Assembly (NCBI GenBank): GCA_011503125.2
Contig: WWBZ02000009.1
Location: 62,001 to 126,000, forward strand
Source: Botryosphaeria dothidea
Lineage: Eukaryota > Ascomycota > Dothideomycetes > Botryosphaeriales > Botryosphaeriaceae
DNA: 64,000 nt
Direction of reading: 5' to 3'
Each line of letters begins with the position of its first letter. Within the stretch, counting starts at the first letter, position 1. Below are positions 32,548 to 44,130 of this stretch, in pieces. A program made the translations under genes and the position numbers. The notes beneath the pieces were generated by a model that saw nothing but the letters and a program-made list of their open reading frames with translations, ran no database searches and was not told where the DNA came from.

Positions 32548-34176
32548 TCCACTCATACGGCTGCGATGATTTTCGAACGTTATGGCGAAACGGATACTTT
32601 ACGGCGTCACCGATCAACCTTCTCGGATTTCTCTTGTTTTCATATCGGCATCCCGACCGGCCAGTCGGCTTTCTCTTCCATTGGTTCTGGCGTTCAAGCG
32701 GCTTCACTTCTGAGACGACACTTTTTTTTCGCTTCTGGACGAGACGACTTTTCAAAAAGCCTTTTGCTGAATCCGGATTCTTTTGTCTTCGTACGGCCTT
32801 TAGTTTGGGATGATCCCCCTTTCGATTCGACTTTTTTCATTTTCTCATTGCGTCGGTGTTTCTCGGCGCCCCAACGGATCATACCCCTCCAGTCCTGATG
32901 CATTTCCTTTGTTCATTATCAGTTTCCGCGGTTCCCACAGTCGGAGTACCGCCGAAGACCAAACACCAAGCCAAGCTGTATAGAATGGCAGCGACACACA
33001 ATGGGCACCCTGGCCCCATCTCCTTACATACATCTTCTTTCAACTCCGGATCACATGAAATTCTCGTCCACCCTAGGCCATAACGATTCTCCTACCGATC
33101 GACTCAGCGCCGGAGTCTGCGTAGTCCGTATCCTCAACTCAACTGAACCTCAAATTGGTCTGAGCTTCACGTAACTCTACGTGTTTGCATCCCATCACAA
33201 TCATCCTCTACCCATTCTTCGGTCCCAAGAAACACTTCTATTCTGCTGTAACTATTACTATTTCTCATTGTTGCTTTTTGGCAGTGCTTCGGAGACACAT
33301 TGGCACAAATTGGCATTTCCTTTCTGCTCGCTCCGCTCAAAGCTCTTTGCATACAGCATTCAGCCGAGCATGTAGATGTGGAAAAGGAGAGCAACGCACC
33401 AGAAATTGTACATACGGCAAAAACATTTGCCTTTTTGCTGCTCGCGGAGGGGTTTTTGGAGAAGGAAGTCAGCAAAAAAGTTGTTTGCATATTGGGAGGT
33501 ATGGAGAAGAAGCATGGGGACACAGAGGCATATTTCCACAGTCGTGGTCTTTTTTGCATCCTCCAATGGTCGACATAATTAGGGAAGAAGGCTTTTGGAA
33601 GGTCGACCAAAATTTGGTGGAGGTTGTGGGATACCTACTGCGGCAGGAAATGTCCCCCGTTGTCGCTAGAAAGATCAAATTCACAAAAACATTTGGAAAC
33701 CGATACACACCCAAGTTTACTTCTTCACGTGCTGCCTGAAACGAGACTACTTCCTTGGTTGAGTTTCAGCTTCGAGGGGAGCTGGTGCCTGAGCAACAAG
33801 GCCGGCCAGCCGGAGCTGTTCCGCGGTCTTGGTTGGAACGCGTCCGCGCAACCGCCGCGTTGCCCCTCCCTGCGCGTCATAGCATGCTATCCCCGCCGCA
33901 TTCTTCTCGTACCTTTTTCCGCCTTCGACCAACGCTTGAGCAATAGCGCCTTGCTCCACCCAGCCGCGCGCGTCCTCGCGCTTTTTGTGGCCCAGTGCCT
34001 TCCGCATTGGCGACGATTGCCCCCGCAGAAAGCATCGAGCATCCTCTTGACCTCGACCGACGGACCTCCGAAAAAACCACAACCCTCCCACGCAGCCGCG
34101 CCCGCGCCCTTTCGCGCGTAGACCCACGGTCCGGGTTCCGCAAAACATATACGAGCAGAAAAACCGCACGATCATC
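32548..34176. other. 1.6-kb intergenic region
   Basis: It lies downstream of CDC25 and upstream of SLD5. No gene or repeat was recognised; a 184-codon frame at 33185-33739 has mixed composition and no family match. Confidence 0.4.
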
Positions 34177-35280
34177 ATGGACATCGACGACATCCTCGCC
34201 GAGGTGTCGCGCGACTCGCCGGCCCAGCAGCACGAACAGGCCGCACGCGACCTGCAAGAGCTCACGCGCCTCTGGGTAGCGGAGCGCGTGGCTCCCGAGC
34301 TACTGCCGTACCCGGATGCGTTGATGGAGAGGGTGCTGGACCGGGTGAGACGCCAGGTACGTGCACAAGCTATAATTTTCTTCATCTGCTTCTTTTTTGT
34401 TGCTCGTTGCCGGAGCGAAGTTGCACGTTGCCCCGGTGAATGGTGCTTTGAGGCGAAGGGAGAGTGTGAGTGGGGTCTACCGGGTCTTTCCGCCGATCGT
34501 GTTGTGGTCAGGAGGGAAGGGGGGCGAGGCTATGGTGAAGGTGTGACCGACGAGAACGTTGGAAGTGTGTCAGGTGGCGAAGGGGCAGGAGGAGTTTTCT
34601 CTAGTTTCTTCGCTATTGGGAGGAGTTGGGAGGCTAATCTGATGTGGGAGTAGATCGAATTGGTGGAGGAGCAGACGGGCAACATGGACCCGAAGACCAA
34701 TTTCCGGCTCATCCTGTACCAGACCGAGCTCGAGCGATTCAAATTCCTGGTGAGGTCATTTCTGCGTGCGAGGATAGCGAAGGTATGTTCGATCCTCTGT
34801 TTGCGGCACTCGCCACGTTCTTGTTCCCGGGTCTGGAGGCTTCCGTTTTACCTGGACAGGGTCTGTGGGAGGCTGGACGAATGCATATTAACGCCGATAC
34901 CTCCTTTCTCATTCCAGATCGACAAGCACCCACTTCACATCCTCACTACACCCGAAACACTCACGTATCTGTCGCACCCGGAACGTCAGTATCTGGAACA
35001 GCACCAAGCGCTCCTTTCGCAGCACTATGCCGTTTCTTTCCTCTCGTCCTTTCCACCACAGCTACAGCGTCTGGATGACAAGGCTGGAGGCATCAGCATG
35101 ATCGACGCGCCGGATTTGGACACCGCAGTATTCTGCAGAGTACTAAGGGACGTTGGCGTGGTCGGTGTTGGTGGCGTAGAAGAGGATAGGGAGGTTGAGA
35201 TGAATAGAGGGGATGTGCTAGTAGTAAGATGGAGAGTTGTGAGGGAGAGAGTATTGGCAGGGGACATAGAATTGGTATAG
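34177..35280 (+). CDS. sld5: GINS complex subunit Sld5
   Basis: Exons 34177-34356, 34654-34782 and 34918-35280; 223 residues, the normal Sld5 size. GINS (Sld5-Psf1-Psf2-Psf3) with Cdc45 and Mcm2-7 forms the CMG replicative helicase. The N-terminal helical A-domain is recognisable ([51 protein letters not shown]), as is the linker [19 protein letters not shown]. The C-terminal beta B-domain ends [19 protein letters not shown]. Intron 1 (34357-34653) is unusually long (297 bases) for this window; its acceptor GAGTAG|ATCGAA is supported by phase and by the resulting [13 protein letters not shown]. Confidence 0.93.
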
Positions 35281-37611
35281 GAGTAGGTGGTTGGAGTTTC
35301 ATGTGGTAGTACATGCGGCAAGACGAGACATGAGCATGGATGGCGTTCACGGGATACAACATAACGGCGTTGCATGGTGAAGGTACAGTACCCAGGAGGA
35401 TGATCACGGCGGGGTTTGTTTGGTTGGTCTCAGCATGAGGTACCACCACGGTATCCCTCCAGAAACCCACAGAGGCGTAGTCGAACCTTAGCATCAAGAA
35501 TCTCACGAAACGTGTCCCTTCGAACGAAGGTCTCACGGTGACTAATCGACATCAAGCTTTACAAGTGCCGAAGATCGAACCATTCGGCCGGTCGAGGTTG
35601 TGAAGAAACTAAAGTAGCTATTCGTCAACATAGGCGCGCTACAATATATCTACAGCCGTTGCACCGCCTCCATGTTCACCTCGTCTCAACAGCAACACAT
35701 TTTGATTCTTCCTCTTCTCTTCCTATCTTGTTCATGCTTTTGTATCAGCAGTGCCCGCCATAGTCCCCCAAAAGGAAACACAGACAACTTTACATCCACT
35801 ACAGCCAAGCACGCAGCTACCAGCGCCCCCTGCACACCATGTCAATCAGCAGTTCAGCAGTTGTATCATTGTATGGATCAGCAGTGCTAACAGGATGCTA
35901 GCGCATGGCCTGAATCCTCGGCAGATACCACAGGGCCCCAGAAACAAATTACATTAATTTGAAAGCTAGCAGGTATCCTTGACCGCGTGACTAAGGGTCA
36001 TGTTCCGGGGCATCTCGCTGCCGAAGAGGAGAGGTTGAAGGAGTATTAGCGGACTCTGACGGCGGTTGAGAGGGACTCGTAGGCACTCAGATGCATGATT
36101 ACTGTTATAAAAGGAAAGTTAAAAGCCTTGGAAAGCATGACAGGAGCCACCGCGGTGGGTGAAGCCACCATGATAACTCCGTGCCCTACGAGGCATCGAA
36201 GTGGAAAGGCTGACCAGGTTATCCTCATCAGCTTATCAGTGTGGCCGCAAAACATTTCGCTGGGTCTTTCGCCCATGTGTGCTACTATCTCACGCTCATA
36301 CCGTTGCTTAGCCACCAGTCGCACGCTAGGCTGGACTTGAAGTGAGGTTAAACTAGCGCTGGAATGAGTGCAAAGGAGACGGATGAGTCTGACTCCGTTT
36401 TTGAGGATCGCAACACCATATCGCCACATCTAAGGTGAACTTGAACGGTCAATGTGGAGCATTGAAAGAGAAGGCGACTAGTGAGGATGACTAGGCTGCG
36501 ATTGCGTGGTGAAGCGTTGCTCTATGAGCCGGCTCGACTGGAGGGTTTGGTGGATCACTAATGCGATTGGACGTGCAAGGAGTAGGATCTGGGTCATATT
36601 ATGTGAAGTAAATTACTTGAGCTTACAATGAAATGGGTGTCTTGCTACAAAGTAAGATTTCTGACAGCTCGTTGTCGGTAAAAGCGGTGCATGGTGCACA
36701 GTGTCAAAGCCAGGTGCGGTATTGAGTAATGTCTGAGAAGTAGCATTAGGAAAAGCCGCCTTAGTAACTGCATGCCCCAGAGCACATCTCAAAATCGGCA
36801 GTACTACCCACAGACATGTTCATAAATAGCAATGATCAACTGTCAAGATAGGAAGACATGTCCCTTCAGCGCTTTCAGTGGCCCTCCAAACACCCCCAAG
36901 GAATCGCAGCAAGCAGGAGGACCCAGTGATGAGAGTTTTTAATGCGGCCTCACTTCAAATCTTCTTTAGCAAGATTTCTTCCTCGGAAGCCCACTTGAGG
37001 TGGATCAACCAACGAAAAGGGCAGGCTTGTGTTCAATCCGAGAATATATAGAGCACCCATCTAACTCTAATGTTTGTTCGGTAGCACCTTCATCAAGTAT
37101 AGCAATTGTAATTTTCAAGTCAACACGTCTTGCTGGAACCTCGCAGCTTTGTAGGGTGGAGAGAAAAGAGAGCCCCTTGGCAGAAAGAATCCTGTCTGAG
37201 TATGACGGCGGAAGAGAAGCGGAAGTGCAGCTGTGCGTCCAATTCACATTTGTCGTGATGGAATTGGGACTAGAAGCATCATCAGGCCATACGTCACATG
37301 GTGGTTGTGCGTCCAAAGAGTCCATTTTGGGCAGCGGCGGCGCCAACTGGCCGGTCCAGCAGCCCGACAAGCTGATGATACGGAAGAGAACACTCACATG
37401 ATGTGAATGATTTGGGCTGCGGCCTGCTGGACATATAAACAATAGTCCCAAAATGGCAGTGACGACGAGGATCTATGCCGTTTTTGGCAGGCAGACAAAC
37501 GAATTTGACAGTTCCCTCACGCATACCACTGTTGATGTATTGCCAATATAGGAAAAGCGTGCTCAGATCCTGGTCGGCTGTCCTCGTGGAAGGTTCTGCC
37601 CCCTAAAAATA

Positions 37612-38046
37612 TATAAACCCCTTCACCCACCCACCAGACACCTCTTTTTTCTCTTTAGCTCTCTTTGCCTTTTGGCTTTGGTCGAGTATCATCTAAGCCC
37701 TCTCCGTCCGAGGCCGCATACCCTCCCACAAGCCCTCTCCGCCCGAGGCCACAAGCCCTCCTCGAGGAGGCCGAATTGATGCTGGCTTTGGCAGGGAGTG
37801 GAGGAACATTTTCTAAAGGGTGGATTCGGGACGGGCTCTGTGCCTGCCGCAACAAGGCGGCGTTTCATAGGGGAGAAACCGACGGGACCTAGTGAAAGCC
37901 CTCTCCGCCCGAGGCCGCGAACCGACTTGAAACCAGGGGGACGGGTGCCAGCCTTCTGAAATGGCCCATTAAATTTTGGAACAAGTTCTGCTTCGAGCAG
38001 TTCACAGTGGTTCAGTGCCAACCCATTCAATGGCCTCATTTTTTGG
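37612..38046 (+). ncRNA. U2-snRNA-like transcription unit of uncertain status
   Basis: TATAAA at 37612-37617 is followed 45 bases later by AGCTCTCTTTGCC (37657), identical to the 5' end of the U2 gene at 53661 and at the same spacing from TATA. The match continues TTTTGGCTT but then diverges (TGGTCGAGTATC in place of AGATCAAGTGTAGTATC), so the branch-site-pairing GTAGTA is lost. Downstream there are GC-rich repeats and, at 38038-38046, ATTTTTTGG, a perfect Sm-site consensus. It is either a decayed U2 pseudogene or a different Sm-class RNA using a U2-type promoter. The 3' end cannot be placed. Confidence 0.4.
37695..37916 (+). repeat. Dispersed 21-bp repeats (AAGCCCTCTCCGCCCGAGGCC)
   Basis: Three near-identical 21-mers occur at about 37695, 37730 and 37896, with a variant at about 37753 (AAGCCCTCCTCGAGGAGGCC) that is itself palindromic. 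Each unit can fold into a short hairpin (CCTCtccgccCGAGG). They lie inside the U2-like unit. Confidence 0.6.
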
Positions 38047-38467
38047 AAACTCGTCTGCTTCAAACAGCCCACGGCTTCTGCTGTTTTTACCTTTTTTTTT
38101 TTCGTTGAATGGATTCTCACCAAGAATGGGCCTTCGAGGAAGAAACTTTGCTGTCTAAACTGGGGATGGTGTCTACTAATTGAAAGAATATCTAAAAACT
38201 GTCGGTGTCTGATGTTGCTTGGCGCCATGCCTTGCGGCTACCGGTATCATGATGATTTCCATGGTGTTGAGACCCGGTCACTCGGTCCATGGAGGACCAA
38301 GTGAATCCACCGCCCTGCAACATCTTCCCTTATACTCACAATGTCTTTCATGGTGTTGAGCGTCTTCTTTTCACCACGCGTCTCGCCGACGCGTTGTCTC
38401 ACCACTTTCTACCTTCTACGCCCCCACTTGACCCACCCATGCTCTTGTCTTTGGCCTTTCTACCTCT

Positions 38468-39762
38468 TTAGAAGCCTTCGCCCAGCCTGATCGTCTCACC
38501 TCCGCTCCCATACCACAACGCACCCCTCCGACAATCCAAGCCCTTGCCTTCACCCACCACCCACTCACCCCCCTCCTTGATCCCGCCATCTTCTTTCGGC
38601 CAGAACTCCTTCTGCAGCCACTCATTGACCTCCTCGATCCTCGCCACCAATCTCTGCACTTTCGCTCCATCAACCACACCCTTCTCCCCCTCAACCCAAA
38701 AGTCCTCCTCCCGAATGAACCTCGCCACCGTTAGATGTGCGCTCGGCACCACGTACCTACTATCCACCTTGAGGCCGGCCTCGGTGACCTTCCCGAACAG
38801 GTCTCTCCTCAGGTGATGGTACGTGTACGCATCCTCCTCCGCCTTTCTCTCGCGCCCCCCGGCGTCCCTGCCGTCGACGAGGCCTTCGCCGGCGGCGGCA
38901 GGGACGAAGGAGAGCGCGATGGCGGAAGCATCGAAGCCGAGCAGCGGCTTGACCAGACGCGCGCGGTGGTGCGGCGAGGAGCTCGGATAGTCGGTCAGAG
39001 AGGGGATGGCCGGAGAGACCTGGGCGATGAGGGCGTCGATTTCGGACGGCGTGCGCGAGTGCGTGAGCTCGAGCGCTGTCATGTGGAGAGAGGTGGGCGG
39101 CATGAGCCAGAGGTCTGGTCGTCAGGTCAGTCTTGTGGTTTTCTTGCTCTGTACGGCAAGTGGGAGGGACGAAGCATGGCAGTTTTGAAATGAGAGGAAG
39201 CATCTACAACGGCGTATAATGATTGAGCGTAGGGATCGAAGGGGTAAAGCCGGTCTGAAGTAGCTGGACAAAGTGCGATCAACATACTGGACACGGCATC
39301 CTTCAGCTTCTCTTGGCATTCCATGACCAGGCTCTTGACTTTCTCAGAGGGCCTGGCCCAGAACACAAGGCAGTTTCTCGTGTCGACGAAACCAGGTTCA
39401 ATGCTTGGGTCCTCAAGCCGCAGCAGGATTGGGTCGATCATGACACCAGAGAAGTCTGGAGCGAGTAACTTCAGCTCCTGAGCCGCATTACGGGATTCGC
39501 GGTGAGTGGAGTAGCGGGATTGGATTTGTTTCTGTTTGCAGCGGTTAATTGTGGATGCAACATTGGTGTTGCGGGCCGAAAGGCAATGTTTGAGCAAGGT
39601 GAGGAGCAGGATTGATGTCATTGCGGAAGATCGACTTACCGGGTCATCCTTCGAGGCGGCGATGAGAGCATCGTAGGGATTGGAGAAGGCTGTCATGTCA
39701 ATGCCGCTGAAGTCCTCGTAGGCGGGGGTGACGGTTCTGGCAGGGGCGTGCAGCGTCTCCAT
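38468..39762 (-). CDS. 2H phosphoesterase (RNA ligase/cyclic nucleotide phosphodiesterase family)
   Basis: Exons 39640-39762, 39288-39531 and 38468-39114; 337 residues. The two catalytic H-x-T/S motifs of the 2H superfamily are present: HMTALELTHS and HLTVARF, the second preceded by SRYVVPSA as in fungal members annotated RNA ligase/cyclic nucleotide phosphodiesterase. Other family blocks are PYDALIAASKDDP, IQSRYSTHRESRNAAQELKLLAPDF, MIDPILLRLEDPSIEPGFVD, LWLMPPTSLH and YHHLRRDL. Both introns (39532-39639; 39115-39287) have matching phases and restore these blocks. The start at 39762 (METLHAPARTV) is preferred; an in-frame ATG at 39906 would add 48 residues. 2H enzymes act on 2',3'-cyclic phosphate or 2'-5' linkages in RNA or nucleotides; the physiological substrate is unknown. 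Confidence 0.85.
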
Positions 39763-40583
39763 CTCTGCAACTCGATGGTCGTGCACCTGACTCAGGGAAA
39801 GTCTGTGAGGGATTTCGAGTTTAAGAGATGAAGGTAGCCGATTGATGTGTTTGAGTACCCCGCGATAAGGAGGTCGTGATTTGCCACGTGTTTTGAGACG
39901 CGACAATTCGTCAACCTGCGCGATTCTCGTTCTCTATCATCAATCAACGATCTGAAATTGAAGAAGGGTCATTAGCTCACATGTGACGATGCCAACGTCG
40001 AAAGCAGAGGGATTGATGAGATGAGGTTCCGACGACGCTTTCCCTGGAGATCTGCCGCTAGCCGCTAATTGCTTGATTGAGCGAGCTACTATTTTTAGCG
40101 CCCAGACGCCATGGAATCGTGCAAATGCTCAAAGAGTGAAAGTTGTTATGGGAATGGTTTCTGCAGAGAGGTGCCGCAGCCGACGTGTACCGTCAAATGC
40201 GAGAATCAAACCGGGACTGCCATGGGGAGTCGAAGTATTCATCCGGGCAGCTTTCTCACCAGGAGCATGTAACATTTACGTCCGGACGAACGCTTCGACT
40301 CCCCACGAAGCTATCGTTACAGGTCGTCGCCGTCAATCGTCGGCTGCAAAACTGTGCTATTCTGGAAGCCAAATGCACATTCATTGGTGTATACCCGCAT
40401 TGAAACCCTCTACCTGCCTTTCTAACCATATGCAATCATGGTTCTCCTTTGCAGCCTCCAGAGCGCTGGCATAATGCCATTAACGCCATGATAGAATAGC
40501 CCTCCAGCCAGAAGCAATGCCATGCAACCCCACTCTCACGTATAGGCCCGCAAGATTCCACTCATGCAGCTACCGGTCCACTG
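39763..40583. other. Intergenic region containing inverted-repeat element A
   Basis: It holds the 2H-phosphoesterase promoter and the RFA1 3' UTR. Only the element at 40223-40305 was recognised. Confidence 0.4.
40223..40305. mobile_element. MITE-like inverted-repeat element, copy A
   Basis: The left end TGGGGAGTCGAAGTATTCATCC and, on the complementary strand, the right end TGGGGAGTCGAAGCGTTCGTCC pair over about 24 bases with a few mismatches, enclosing about 35 bases. No coding capacity. TIRs match copies B, C and D. Confidence 0.7.
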
Positions 40584-42580
40584 CTAGTTTACGAACAAGC
40601 TGTCCGATTCGCCGATTTGATACTGCTTGAGCGTCTCGATGAGCGATGCGCACTCGGCACTGAAGTTAAGTTCACGGGCGCTGGAAACTTGGTAGCGAAC
40701 CCTGATTTCTGTCAGATACGGCATTGAAATTCAAAGTATTGAAAGAAAAATACCTCTGCTGGTCTTGGAAAGTGTCCATCTTTGCCTTAACATTGAACAC
40801 GAAAGTCTTGCACGTTGCGTCCACGAAGGATTGCTCGAAATTGCTGAGATTCTCTTCGTTCTCCCTCATCTCGTAGAGCTCGTTTGCGGGCTTGCCCATG
40901 ATTATTTTGCCCGAGTCGTCGAAGCAGCTAAGCCACAACTGGCCGGTGTGATCACTGACGTTGCACGACATGATGTAACGGTATTCAGGCCTCGGGTGGG
41001 TGATGTCGCATTTCTCACACCTCCACTCGCCTGGGTTGATCTCGACCACCTTCTTGTTGCAACCTTCGCTCGCACAAGCCGGATAGGCGAAGTTCTCATG
41101 CCTGACGTACACAATCGTGGCCTTAAGATTGAAATATTCTGCCTGGTCTGACATACCGATGTTTTCGTCATTGACCTGAGCGATAGTCTTGTACTTCCTG
41201 GCCCTGGAGGCTCCGGTGCTGCTCTGCTGATGTGACATGAACTGATCGTTACGGCCCTGTGCGTCGTACCAACCCTTGAGTTTGTGGGCTTCGTCGATGT
41301 CTGGGTTGACGTTCATTGAACCGGAACTCAGCAAACTCAAGCTACGGCCGCCAAAGTCTGAGACCTTAACGCCCTTGAATGCGACCACAGACTCGGGGGA
41401 AGCGTCGAAGTTCTGAGCAGTGGGACCCCAGATTGTCAGGCGTACAGAGTGCATGGAATCGTCGACGATGGTCAGCTCGCGCTTCTGGTACGGCTTGCTC
41501 GTGGTCTTGGAGATGATCTCTGAGACCTCGCCGACATCCTTGAGGACGCCAATGGTATCGATAGTGGTGTTCGGCTCTACGGTCTGCAGGTCACCGATGT
41601 TGGTGAAGTTGTAGCGGACCTGCGGGACACTGTCAGGATCGTCGGCCGGCTCAACAACCGAGTCATTCTGGAATGTGAGCTCGTAGTCATTGTTGACATT
41701 CGAGAACTGCTTCTTTGCCAGCTTGACGGAGCAGTTCGAGATGTAGTAGACGCCGCCTTCCCGGAACTGATCGTAAAGCAGATCGCATTGCTCTTTGAAA
41801 CCAGTAGCCCTGATCTCGCCACTTTCGTCTAGAAGATTGACGCTGAAGAGCTTTCCTTCGCCATTCTTGTTGTGCCACGTCTTGATATCGCTCTTGTGCA
41901 CACAGCGAGCCTTGATCGTCCACTTGTGCGTGTATGGGGAAAGCGCCTCGATAGGATACAGCTGAGCAAGCCCCGCCGGAGGAGCGCTGCGAGAGGGTAG
42001 TGTCGACTGCGGTTCGCGTTTGACGGGTGGCTTGTTGCCGTAAAAGCTGTTGCCACCAATGTCTGCGGGCTGTTCGGTCTTTGGCTCAACCTTTGGTGCC
42101 GGGTTGTTGGTCTCGAGACCGGCAGGAGATCCTAGCTTCTCCATCTCGCCGTATTCGGTCAAGACGTCCAGGTCAAGGACAACAAAGATCCTGTGCAATT
42201 CTGAGTACGAAGCCCCGATAGCAGGACAGCGAACCTACTTTCTCTCCTTGATGACCTGAGGGTTATAAGACTTTAGGCGGATTATCGATCCCTTCTTCAG
42301 CGTGCTGCTGGTGATGACGTGGTTTATGTCTGGAGGCATTCATGTCAGCCTGGAAATTTCAGAGGTAGCGTTGGCGGGTCTGCGTACGCTGGGAAAGCAT
42401 GCTCTGAATGAAGTTGTCCATATCGCTGAGCACGATGCGATACCTCTCCTCACCAGCCTTGCTATCCATGTGCTTGATCTGCACGCATTGCAGGATGGGT
42501 TCGCCGACAGCTTCGGGGCCTTTTTCGAAGATGTCACGGATGGCCCCGCGGGTGATGTCTCGCTCGGCCTCAGCAGCCAT
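40584..42580 (-). CDS. rfa1: Replication protein A large subunit (RPA70/Rfa1)
   Basis: Exons 42388-42580, 42239-42329, 40754-42190 and 40584-40701; 612 residues. The heterotrimer binds single-stranded DNA in replication, repair and recombination. Order: the N-terminal OB fold (RPA70N, about 1-115; ITRGAIRDIFEKG, VLDLDVLTEYGE), a linker with P/K/E (about 120-170), DBD-A starting at YPIEALSPYTHKWTIKARC, DBD-B (IGVLKDVGEVSEI, LTIWGPTAQNFD), and DBD-C with a Cys4 zinc ribbon: Cys467, Cys472, Cys486 and Cys489 in CASEGC...WRCEKC. The C-terminus is LKQYQIGESDSLFVN. All splice phases close. The small third join (AGAAA|G-ATC) was decisive for restoring KIFVVLDL. Confidence 0.95.
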
Positions 42581-44130
42581 GATGTGCTTGGTTTAGTGGA
42601 CTTGATCTGAAATATAGCGGATGCAATAGTGGAGGGTGAGCGTCGGCGACGAAGGGCAAGGAATGGGCGAGGGTGGCGGACGTCGGTGGTGATGATGACG
42701 GCCTTACAGAAACGCGAGGAAAGAGAGACGCGCCTCAACGCGTCCGAAAGTTAATGCGGATCGCGCGCAGGCAGCTGCGCCAAGGACCGAATCGCCGACC
42801 CCGCTCCGCCCCGCCGCACTGACAAAGACTCACCGTGGAGCCAGTTGGGAGTGGAAGCATTCGTGGGAACGCGGATTTCGGGTGGCAAAGCTATCAGGAT
42901 GAATGCTTGCACTCCCCATAACACAGTTTTTTGGTCTTATTCAAACGCCGATGGCTGCATGCCTGACATCTGGTCCATTCGTCACGGCGCAAGTCCCGCC
43001 CGTTGTTCTTGCAAGCAACTTCAAACCATAGCCGACTAAGATGTCAGAACCAAGGCACCCAAAGCGGCGAATAGAAGGATACACTGTGACCACTTAGAGG
43101 CTTAAATACGATTTTTGAAAATTTCTCTCCGTATTATTCAGGGACTTTCATGTTAACAAGACCATGTTGAAACAGCAGATCGCATGTGGACAGATACTCG
43201 GCTGGTGTCAACGCATCAAGAAGCAAGAAAAGTTCAAATTCATCTCATCAGATGGTCGAATCTCTTCCACAGATCTAGAGCCTGATTTCTATTCAGTCCC
43301 TTGTCGGGTATCTACCCTAACATCTGTTGTAAGTTCACGGATTGTATAAAGCTTTCCTCCAACCCACAACCTTTTAATCCAACGCGCTAGCCGAGATTCT
43401 TGCATTACTTCTGTTGCTCTTGAGATTTCTGTATAGCTGCAAGCTTTGCACTGGTGCCGACTTCGCGTTGAGCTCACGCGGGAAACGAAAGTATTGCCTT
43501 CACAGGAAATTGACGGTCGGAAGGATGTGCCTTGCCACCCATAAGCGAGCTGACGACGGGTGCAGGCGAAAGCTAGCGGGATTCTCAGTAATAATCATGA
43601 TCTTGCTTGTCATCAGTTATGCCGGGATAGCTTTTGAGCTGGCGGGCCAGTAGTCGCTTTCATATGCAGGGCAATCATGTGAAGGTAGTGCAGCTCATCT
43701 GACATGTCGTGGCCGCTCCGTATAGTTGGCTCGTTCCCATGCAGAAAAGTCTTCAACGGCGTAGGAAGAGATGGAGTTGAGAGCGCGGAGGTGCAGGCTG
43801 AAAGAGGCGTCAGAGTCGATGGAGAGTGGAGCCGGGTCGGGTGGGAAGTGGATGCAGGCGGCGACAAGGGCGCACGAGCCTGGACTGAAGAGCCTGATTC
43901 GCCGTTGCTGTTGCAAGAGCTTGGGCCTTTGAGTTGCAGCGATGCACCCTCGCCGAGAGTTCTTAGCGGCTGCTTGATGGCTTGACGTGCATCAAAACTC
44001 TCGCGCCGCCCAGCCTGCAGAGCACAGGCGTGCTGTGCTTTGTTGTCACCTCCTCTCGCCCTTCTCCCCAGTCCAGCCTGCGTTTGTGCCACCTCGCTCG
44101 ACCCGCCGGACAAAGAGACCACCTGCCAAG
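42581..44130. other. Divergent intergenic region containing element B
   Basis: It holds the RFA1 and VTC4 promoters. Apart from the element at 42846-42919, no gene was recognised. Confidence 0.4.
42846..42919. mobile_element. MITE-like inverted-repeat element, copy B
   Basis: The left end TGGGAGTGGAAGCATTCGTGG and, reverse-complemented, the right end TGGGGAGTGCAAGCATTCATCC pair over about 20 bases. At 74 bases it is the shortest copy. Located about 270 bases upstream of the RFA1 start codon. Confidence 0.65.

Larger units (their letters stand above)
35281..38467. other. 3.2-kb intergenic region with a U2-like unit
   Basis: It lies between the convergent SLD5 and 2H-phosphoesterase genes. 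The left 2.3 kb is close to 47% GC with no recognised gene; a 148-codon minus-strand frame at 37005-37451 has a plausible composition but no recognisable homology. The right part contains the U2-like unit and 21-bp repeats described separately. Confidence 0.4.

Noticed and set aside
33185..33739. 184-codon plus-strand frame between CDC25 and SLD5.
   Set aside because: Mixed composition, no conserved block, and several overlapping frames of similar length.
37005..37451. 148-codon minus-strand frame with fairly normal composition (MDSLDAQPPCDVW...).
   Set aside because: I recognise no family and see no clear start context or splice partners. It may be a small orphan gene, but I cannot support it.
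37612..38046. Telomerase RNA as identity of the U2-like unit (Sm site, long RNA).
   Set aside because: No template complementary to TTAGGG repeats was found in the unit.
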